From contig NC_087062.1 in the NCBI RefSeq assembly GCF_963678635.1, positions 50,980,178-51,044,177 of the forward strand: DNA of 64,000 bases, given 5' to 3'. A program made the position numbers and the translations under genes. The first letter of the stretch is position 1. Every line of letters starts with the position of its first letter. Origin of the DNA: Symsagittifera roscoffensis (taxonomy: Eukaryota; Xenacoelomorpha; Acoela; Convolutidae). The notes under the pieces are model-generated. The model had not been told where the DNA came from, searched no databases, and saw only the letters and a program-made list of their open reading frames with translations. Below are positions 56,754 through 64,000 of the stretch, piece by piece.

Positions 56754-57132
56754 TGGAACCTGATCTAAGCTACATTTTATGATTGGATAAATTAGATATT
56801 TTACCACTGTAAAGTATTTAATATTAACCAATCATGATCCATCTAACTAACAACCCACTTATTTGTAAGTGCTGAAATTACTTGTAATTTCAGCACCAGA
56901 GAGATTTGAATTTAACTTAGAATACAGTTGTTCTCACTCTGGAACTAACTCGCATCAGCCAGTATACTCTAGATCTATTGAGCCTAGCAGAGACTAGTTA
57001 AACACCCTGAGACTAGTAGATATCAGAGTAAGGTTAGGATCGGTATTAGACTAAGAAGTTGCACGAATCTATCCGGCCGAAAATAAGATAGCGTGACGAG
57101 CAGACGGTGTACCCTATCCGAAATTACTCTAT
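56754..57132 (+). repeat. LTR-like end (E) of the giant element, truncated
   Basis: Starts TGGAACCTGATCT, as in the array LTRs, and keeps the perfect palindrome (56869-56896) and the conserved block to ...TACTCTAT. It lacks the last ~30 bp and the PBS. Its middle part (56920-56960) is closer to the diverged LTR at 11253-11641 than to the array LTRs, so it may come from another subfamily or be a mosaic. Confidence 0.7.
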
Positions 57133-57506
57133 AATTTCTTCAAATTACTTCAAATGATTTCCCCATGTTTTAGGTGATAAAGCTGGGATGAAAGAATGAT
57201 TTATATATACTAACAATTATGCTTTATACTAACTAATTTTCGTATTTCATGTTCAATAAATATTTTTTCAAGATGTTATTTAATTTACAGCTGATTTAAG
57301 GAAAACGACAAGTGTTGTTTTTATCAGTCGTTTTTGTACAATTAATAGGTTTAGCGCCATGAAAGTTTATTGAAGATAATTCTTCAAATAATATGTCAGT
57401 AAATGAAAATTTGAATTTACTGCTGGAAGTATTATAAAATATAAAAGTTACTAAGTATAAAAGTTTGAGTTGGCTTTCGCCGTACGACCATGAAACTTAA
57501 AGGTAA
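57133..57506 (-). mobile_element. Inverted fragment of a giant-element 5' end
   Basis: Reads on the minus strand like the segment from ORF-a's last third into the leader. The reverse of ORF-a appears near 57400-57506 (LP.SFM.VR.KPTQTFI). The conserved AGGCGCTAAAC-type block is at 57350, and the leader matches continue to about 57160. Diverged, with stops. It points head-to-head with E and runs into the assembly gap. Confidence 0.75.
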
Positions 57507-57706
57507 NNNNNNNNNNNNNNNNNNNNNNNNNNNNNNNNNNNNNNNNNNNNNNNNNNNNNNNNNNNNNNNNNNNNNNNNNNNNNNNNNNNNNNNNNNNNNN
57601 NNNNNNNNNNNNNNNNNNNNNNNNNNNNNNNNNNNNNNNNNNNNNNNNNNNNNNNNNNNNNNNNNNNNNNNNNNNNNNNNNNNNNNNNNNNNNNNNNNNN
57701 NNNNNN
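57507..57706. other. Assembly gap (200 N)
   Basis: Exactly 200 undetermined bases, a typical placeholder for an unknown length. It lies between the inverted giant-element fragment and the first copy of a 1.7-kb tandem duplication, so repeat collapse is likely. Confidence 0.95.
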
Positions 57707-57958
57707 CTCACAAGGAACTCGATGTTGCTGATGCCATTGAGTCTCTTCCTCAGAACCCATTTGCAGAAATATCGCTACTTTCAGTAATCCATTTTGCAGG
57801 AATACTACGTTTTTTATCCTGAGATTCGATACGATTTTTACCACAATCCTCTATATCACCTTAATCAGAAGAATGATCTGGAGGCGCTGGTGAAAGTTCA
57901 CTTGATTTGTGTCATGACTATTCTAGGACTCAAAGGACCGGTCGGTTTAGTCACAGAT
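57707..57958 (+). pseudogene. Exon-like remnant of unknown gene, copy 1
   Basis: An open stretch (HKELDVADAIESLPQ) ends near a possible intron end, ATTTTGCAG. The frame EYYVFYPEIRYDFYHNPLYH...NDLEALVKVHLICVMTIL follows to a TAG at 57958. Composition and predicted helices look like a cellular protein, but I cannot name it. Copy 2 (59417-59670) has an extra T that breaks the frame. Confidence 0.3.
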
Positions 57959-59016
57959 TAGCATGGCACTATGATTTCGATTTTTGCGAAATTGAGATTT
58001 GTAATTCTGCCCTGGCTTCTAGTGTCAACGGCAATAATCCTCTGAAATATGGTGAATGTATCAGTTGATGTCAAAAATGGCAGATTGCATTGCAAACTAA
58101 AGTGATTTACCTTGACAGAAATAAAACAAGGGAGTCTTTTAGAATTTTTTTCCCTTGAAAACCATTAACAAAAGGCAAATAGGCTTTGATATCAAACACA
58201 GAAGATACCATATAATGAACAGCTTTAAGGCATAGTGCTTGGTCAAACAATTAGTCAATTTACTGCTCAAAACTACAATGAGATTTTTCAACTACAATTA
58301 GTATGACATTTATTTGCTCACTATCTGCAATTGCAGCACAGCATGGTCTAAGACTACAAAAAACTGATGTCAAAACAGCTTCCTAGATAACTCCCGTAGC
58401 TGGTGAAAACTTTCAGAAGCAACTTCCTGGTTTTTGTGTCTGTCTAACGGTTTTTATGCATGTTCAATGAAAGTTTTCATGGTTAAACCAAGCGAGTCGA
58501 GCTCGGAATCAGTTTTCAACAAGGAAAAATTTTTGGATGTTGGCTTCCTAAAAAATTTTTGTAGAGACAAGTGCGTTACATCATCAACAAGAATGAAATT
58601 ACTTGGTGTGTATCTTAAAGACATAAATAATTTTTTTGATTACAAGAAAACAGAACAACTATTGCCTGCCAAGTTGGTAGGATGATTTGCATTAAAGATA
58701 AGGGCGTTCCAAAAAATACTTTGGTACCAAAACTACTGTTAATGACTAACTTATAATAATTTTTCAAGAAGCTATGTCAAAGATTCAGCCAGAAAATGGA
58801 AAATGCGTATTGCAAATCGTTTTTTGAACGTGCGGTTATCACTAATATTGCAGCTGAAAGTAGACGTTTGTGAGAACAGACATCTAAACAATCCATTTTT
58901 AAACGGTTAGCCGGGGCGTTGTTGTATTCAGCTGTATCAAACATTATCCGCAATACAGCTTCACAAATTAGATTTTTTAAAACACAAAAAAAGTAACAAG
59001 CATCATTATTCTTTTC

Positions 59017-59225
59017 GGTTTTGTGGACCAAGTTAACATCCTCCCCCCTAAACACGTTTAGGGGGCAGGATGTTAACTTGGTTCTAGGTTGGGAGTTTTC
59101 AGCCAATCAGAATCGAGCAATTTACATGCAGCGCTTAGCAAAAATAATTTAATTTAAGCTCTGGGGTGGAGGATCTTAACTTGGTCTATTAGGGAGGGGA
59201 GGATGTTAACTTGTTCCTGTTTTGT
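59017..59225. mobile_element. hAT-like MITE, copy 1 (59025-59217) with 8-bp target duplication
   Basis: 193 bp with ~22-bp terminal inverted repeats (GGACCAAGTTAACATCCTCC... and ...GGAGGATGTTAACTTGTTCC). Flanking 8-bp repeats are GGTTTTGT (59017-59024) and TGTTTTGT (59218-59225, one mismatch). Inside the left end lies a near-perfect 56-nt palindrome (59027-59082). An 8-bp duplication suggests the hAT superfamily. Confidence 0.75.
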
Positions 59226-59416
59226 TTTAGCGAAACAATTTAGTGCACTTCATACAATTCACATGCAATAGAAGCAACTATACAACAGATAGAGCCATAG
59301 GAAAGACCTTATGTTAGTCCCTGTTTCCAGCATTCTACAAAAATGTCCCCATAGGGGAGGCGGAGCAATGAGCAGAATGTTTCCAATATAAGTAGGTACA
59401 CTAGACAAAAACACCA

Positions 59417-61087
59417 CTCACAAGGAACTCGATGTTGCTGATGCCATTGAGTCTCTTCCTCAGAACCCATTTGCAGAAATATCGCTACTTTCAGTAATCC
59501 ATTTTGCAGGAATACTACGTTTTTTTATCCTGAGATTCGATACGATTTTTACCACAATCCTCTATATCACCTTAATCAGAAGAATGATCTGGAGGCGCTG
59601 GTGAAAGTTCACTTGATTTGTGTCATGACTATTCTAGGACTCAAAGGACCGGTCGGTTTAGTCACAGATTAGCATGGCACTATGATTTCGATTTTCCGAA
59701 ATTGAGATTTGTAATTCTGCCCTGGCTTCTAGTGTCAACGGCAATAATCCTCTGAAATATGCTGAATGTATCAGTTGATGTCAAAAATGGCAGATTGCAA
59801 TGCAAACTAAAGTGATTTACCTTGACAGAAATAAAACAAGGGAGTCTTTTAGAATTTTTTCCCTTGAAAACCATTAACAAAAGGCAAATAGGCTTTGATA
59901 TCAAACACAGAAGATACCATATAATGAACAGCTTTAAGGCATAGTGCTTGGTCAAACAATTAGTCAATTTACTGCTCAAAACTACAATGAGATTTTTCAA
60001 CTACAATTAGTATGACATTTATTTGCTCACTATTTGCAATTGCAGCACAGCATGGTCTAAGACTACAAAAAACTGATGTCAAAACAGCTTCCTAGATAAC
60101 TCCCGTAGCTGGTGAAAACTTTCAGAAGCAACTTCCTGGTTTTTGTGTCTGTCTAACGGTTTTTATGCATGTTCAATGAAAGTTTTCATGGTTAAACCAA
60201 GCGAGTCGAGCTCGGAATCAGTTTTCAACAAGGAAAAATTTTGGATGTTGGCTTCCTAAAAAATTTTTGTAGAGACAAGTGCGTTACATCATCAACAAGA
60301 ATGAAATTACTCGGTGTGTATCTTAAAGACATAAATAATTTTTTTGATTACAAGAAAACAGAACAACTATTGCCTGCCAAGTTGGTAGGATGATTTGCAT
60401 TAAAGATAAGGGCGTTCCAAAAAATACTTTGGTACCAAAACTACTGTTAATGACTAACTTATAATAATTTTTCAAGAAGCTATGTCAAAGATTCAGCCAG
60501 AAAATGGAAAATGCGTATTGCAAATCGTTTTTTGAACGTGCGGTTATCACTAATATTGCAGCTGAAAATAGACGTTTGTGAGAACAGACGTCTAAACAAT
60601 TCATTTTTAAACGGTTAGCCGGGGCGTTGTTGTATTCAGCTGTATCAAACATTATCCGCAATACAGCTTCACAAATTAGATTTTTTAAAACACAAAAAAA
60701 GTAACAAGCATCATTATTCTTTTCGGTTTTGTGGACCAAGTTAACATCCTCCCCCCTAAACACGTTTAGGGGGCAGGATGTTAACTTGGTTCTAAGTTGG
60801 GAGTTTTCAGCCAATCAGAATCGAGCAATTTACATGCAGCGCTTAGCAAAAATAATTTAATTTAAGCTCTGGGGTGGAGGATCTTAACTTGGTCTATTAG
60901 GGAGGGGAGGATGTTAACTTGTTCCGGTTTTGTTTTAGCGAAACAATTTAGTGCACTTCATACAATTCACATGCAATAGAAGCAACTATTCAACAGATAG
61001 AGCCATAGGAAAGACCTTATGTTAGTCCCTGTTTCCAGCATTCTTCAAAAATGTCCCCATAGGGAAGGCGGAGCAATGAGCAGAATG
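59417..61087 (+). repeat. 1.7-kb tandem duplication, copy 2
   Basis: Partner of 57707-59416. The two diverge in sequence only after GAGCAGAATG at the right end, where copy 1 has a 37-bp tail and copy 2 joins a new segment. Confidence 0.9.
60725..60933. mobile_element. hAT-like MITE, copy 2 (60733-60925)
   Basis: Same 193-bp element in the same place of the repeat, with perfect 8-bp GGTTTTGT on both sides (60725-60732 and 60926-60933). Confidence 0.8.
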
Positions 61088-61635
61088 ATCCAAGTGCAGA
61101 ATGGGTCCAAGAGCAGAAAAACAGAAAAATATTGACTTATATTGGTTTATACGGGCTAATTGATAAAACAATTAAAAGAATAGTCAAAAAATACCAAAAA
61201 AAAACGAATAAATTAGGCATGAAGAGATTATTTTCATTAAATTTTTATTAATTTTTTTTCAAATTCCTGATGAAATTGCGCAAATTATTCATAAAATAAT
61301 TGTTGCTTTGCTATTATTGACGTTTCTGATCATTATTTTACCGATTAGTTTATAAAAGTTGATATTTTTCTGCTTTACCTTTTTTTTCAATTGAAGGATT
61401 TCAAGCTGGGCCCGTTGGTCGATTTAGCCATATTCGCTAGCTTCTGATGATTGAAGTACCCTAATATTGCAGCTGAAAATAGGCGTTTGTGAGAACAGAC
61501 GTCTAAACAGTCCATTTTTGTACGGTTAGCTGGGGCGTTGTTGTATTCAGCTGTATCATACATTATCCGCAATACAGCTTCACAAATTAGATTTTTTAAA
61601 ACACAAAAGAAGTAACAAGCATCATTATTCTTTTC

Positions 61636-61844
61636 GGTTTTGTGGACCAAGTTAACATCCTCCCCCCTAAACACGTTTAGGGGGCAGGATGTTAACTTGG
61701 TTCTAAGTTGGGAATTTTCAGCCAATCAGAATCGAGCAATTTACATGCAGCGCTTAGCAAAAATAATTTGATTTAAGCTCTGGGGTGGAGGATCTTAACT
61801 TGGTCTATTAGGGAGGGGAGGATGTTAACTTGTTCCGGTTTTGT
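61636..61844. mobile_element. hAT-like MITE, copy 3 (61644-61836)
   Basis: 193 bp; GGTTTTGT at 61636-61643 and 61837-61844; palindrome 61646-61701. Confidence 0.8.
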
Positions 61845-62551
61845 TTTAGCGAAGCGATTTAGTGCACTTCATACAATTCACATGCAATAGAAGCAACTAT
61901 TCAACAGATAGAGCCATAGGAAAGACCTTATGTTAATTTCCCTGTTTCTAGCATTCTTCAAAAATGTCCTCATAGGGGAGGCGGAGCAATGAGCAGAATG
62001 ATCCAAGTGCAGAATGGGTCCAAGAGCAGAAAAACAGAAAAATATTGACTTATATTGGTTTATACGGGCTAATTGATAAAACAATTAAAAGAATCGTCAA
62101 AAAATACCAAAAAAATACCATAAATTAGGCATGAAGAGATTATTTTCATTAAATTTTTTATTAATTTTTTTTCAAATTCCTAATGAAATTGCGCAAATTA
62201 TGCATAAAATAATTGTTGCTTTGCTATTATTGACGTTTCTGATCATTATTTTACCGATTAGTTTATAAAAGTTGATATTTTTCTGCTTTACCTGTTTTTT
62301 TTTCAATTGAAGGATTTCAAGCTGGGCCCGTTGGTCGATTTAGCCATATTCGCTAGCTTCTGATGATTGAAGTACCCTAATATTGCAGCTGAAAAAAGAC
62401 GTTTGTGAGAACAGACGTCTAAACAACCCATTTTTGTACGGTTAGCTGGGGCGTTGTTGTATTCAGCTGTATCAAACATTATCCGCAATACAGCTTCACA
62501 AATTAGATTTTTTAAAACACAAAAATAGTAACAAGCATCATTATTCTTTTC

Positions 62552-62760
62552 GGTTTTGTGGACCAAGTTAACATCCTCCCCCCTAAACACGTTTAGGGGG
62601 CAGGATGTTAACTTGGTTCTAAGTTGGGAATTTTCAGCTAATCAGAATCGAGCAATTTACATGCAGCGCTTAGCAAAAATAATTTGATTTAAGCTCTGGG
62701 GTGGAGGATCTTAACTTGATCTATTAGGGAGGGGAGGATGTTAACTTGTTCCGGTTTTGT
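62552..62760. mobile_element. hAT-like MITE, copy 4 (62560-62752)
   Basis: 193 bp; GGTTTTGT at 62552-62559 and 62753-62760; palindrome 62562-62617. Confidence 0.8.
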
Positions 62761-63297
62761 TTTAGCGAAGCGATTTAGTGCACTTCATACAACTCACATG
62801 CAATAGAAGCAACTATTCAACAGATAGAGCCATAGGAAAGACCTTATGTTAATGTCCCTGTTTCTAGCATTCTTCAAAAATGTCCCCATAGGGGAGGCGG
62901 AGCAATGAGCAGAATGATCCAAGTGCAGAGTGGGTCCAAGAGCAGAAAAACAGAAAAATATTGACTTATATTGGTTTATACGGGCTAATTGATAAAACAA
63001 TTAAAAGAATCGTCAAAAAATACCAAAAAAATACCATAAATTAGGCATGAAGAGATTATTTTCATTAAATTTTTTATTAATTTTTTTTCAAATTCCTGAT
63101 GAAATTGCGCAAATTATGCATAAAATAATTGTTGCTTTGCTATTATTGACGTTTCTGATAATTATTTTACCGATTAGCTTATAAAAGTTGATATTTTTCT
63201 GCTTTACCTGTTTTTTTTTCAATTGAAGGATTTCAAGCTGGATCCGTTGGTCGATTTAACCATATTCGCTAGCTTCTGATGATTGAAGTACCCTTTT

Positions 63298-63985
63298 TTG
63301 TCTTTTAGAGCCTGATTTCATGCTTCCGAGGGACTGATGGTTGCAGATAGTTATTTCCGTTGGGTCTCACTATTTCTCATATTACAACTAAAAACATCCC
63401 TAATGTACTCTGCTCCGTCTGACTCTCTAATATTACACGTGCTAGCGAGGTCCGTCAATGCTCCCCAAAACTGTTCGAAGGATTCCCTGTCTCTTTGTTT
63501 CGGGTTTAAAAAATTGTAACCCTCAAATGTAACGTTTGGAGGTTTATTAAAAGCTAGGTCCAAAAGGTCCCAAAATTCTCTCAAAGAGATGGATTAAATT
63601 TTCACCCTAGGGTTTTCCTAAGAGAAAACCTTTTCTTTTCTTCATTGCTTCTCAACTTCTTGTCCGCTTCTGCTCTTCTCCCTCCAATTTTTTTCTTTCG
63701 TTGTTTATTCTCTTCACTTCGGTAGCTTCGTAGGATTTCGTCGCAGTCCTATTTCTTGCCTGCCGACTGGATTTTTCCGTTTCCGACTCATTTCCTGGGG
63801 CTGTTCTAGGATTGAAATCTAGTTTACTCAAATTGTCATTGTCCAGATTCTCCTTCGCTTTGATTGCCAATCAAAATGGGTCGCGGCAGTGTGTCCAGGA
63901 ATGTGGTGGCTCCATTGTGTGGTTCGGCCAGAATGCAGTAATTCCCGGCAGGTTCGATTCATTTGACTGCGCTTTAATAAACTAT
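63298..63985 (-). pseudogene. gag: gag fragment of the Ty3-like family at 611
   Basis: From the GCGCAGTC remnant of the PBS/start (about 63970, ATG lost) the minus strand reads FWPNHTMEPPHS, then LAIKAKENLDNDN (63870), and after a frameshift FWDLLDLAFNKPPNVTFEGYN and RESFEQFWGALTDLA (63584-63351). Stops interrupt both parts. Homology ends near 63298, where the 916-bp repeat begins. This is the N-terminal two thirds of gag only, and it may continue beyond the window on the right (LTR side). Confidence 0.8.
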
Positions 63986-64000
63986 TCTGATGTTAACCCT

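Larger units (their letters stand above)
57707..59416 (+). repeat. 1.7-kb tandem duplication, copy 1
   Basis: Matches 59417-61087 with offset 1710 bp and few differences. It begins in an exon-like reading (HKELDVADAIESLPQNPFAE) and includes a second open stretch and a MITE. Small ORFs such as 58434-58685 are open here but shifted in copy 2, so I do not call them genes. Confidence 0.9.
61088..63290 (+). repeat. 916-bp tandem repeats
   Basis: The word GATTGAAGTACCC recurs at 61454, 62370 and 63286 (916-bp steps). Each unit joins about 540 bp of the 1.7-kb repeat (from TAATATTGCAGC to GAGCAGAATG) to a ~375-bp AT-rich segment (ATCCAAGTGCAG to GAAGTACCC). The first AT-rich segment is 61088-61460. 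The reverse-strand ORFs that span each MITE (for example 61725-61387) run through the palindrome and are not supported as genes. Confidence 0.88.

Noticed and set aside
58434-58685. 83-codon ORF in the 1.7-kb repeat
   Set aside because: Copy 2 loses the frame by one T. No domain or start context supports it.
58777-59106. 109-112-codon minus-strand ORF repeated four times (also 60485-60814, 61387-61725, 62303-62590)
   Set aside because: It runs through the MITE palindrome and TIR. Its repetition is explained by the tandem duplication, and its C-termini differ at repeat junctions.
1-64000. CRISPR arrays, bacterial operons, rRNA
   Set aside because: Repeat spacing, gene families and composition are eukaryotic transposon types; none of these features is seen.

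Overview
This window is AT-rich eukaryotic DNA, most likely from an invertebrate animal. It contains Ty3-type LTR retroelements, Polinton/Maverick-type DNA polymerase B relics, a Penelope-like fragment and a hAT-like MITE. I see no rRNA gene, convincing tRNA gene, CRISPR array or intact cellular gene. The species cannot be named from the sequence. Nearly every coding region is broken by frameshifts or stops, so most genes are entered as pseudogenes.

Layout: (1) 1-3199, an internally deleted Ty3-like element behind the 3' end of a second copy. (2) 3390-5400, a degenerate ~166-bp tandem repeat, then smaller repeats. (3) 6889-7750, the C-terminal part of a PolB, fused to (4) 7751-11641, a diverged minus-strand 5' half of a giant retroelement. 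(5) 12109-19102, a complete but decayed minus-strand Ty3-like element with 5-bp target duplications. (6) 19108-24740, mostly non-coding, with a second, different PolB relic (minus strand) and two exon-like stretches. (7) 24741-45608, three head-to-tail copies and a fourth stub of [flank + LTR + leader ORFs + gag + protease]. (8) 45610-57132, the rest of the giant element: RT, RNase H, integrase, small hydrophobic ORFs, a methionine-free Pro-rich ORF, an env-like glycoprotein, a Pro/Ser/Thr-rich plus globular ORF interrupted by a Penelope-like fragment, and an LTR-like end. (9) 57133-57506, an inverted 5' end running into a 200-N gap. (10) 57707-63290, nested tandem duplications carrying four copies of a 193-bp MITE. 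(11) 63298-63985, a minus-strand gag fragment of the family in (1).

The most notable object is the giant element, about 17-18 kb for one copy after subtracting the internal LTR stub and the Penelope fragment. Three small ORFs or gag-leader ORFs precede the capsid, and at least three further ORFs follow pol. A diverged relative at 7751-11641 keeps the same leader ORFs, primer-binding site, LTR palindrome and a three-times repeated leader motif. This suggests the features belong to the family and are functional. Units A-C share the same inactivating lesions and the same breakpoints, so the array most likely arose by DNA-level amplification of an already dead copy rather than by repeated retrotransposition.
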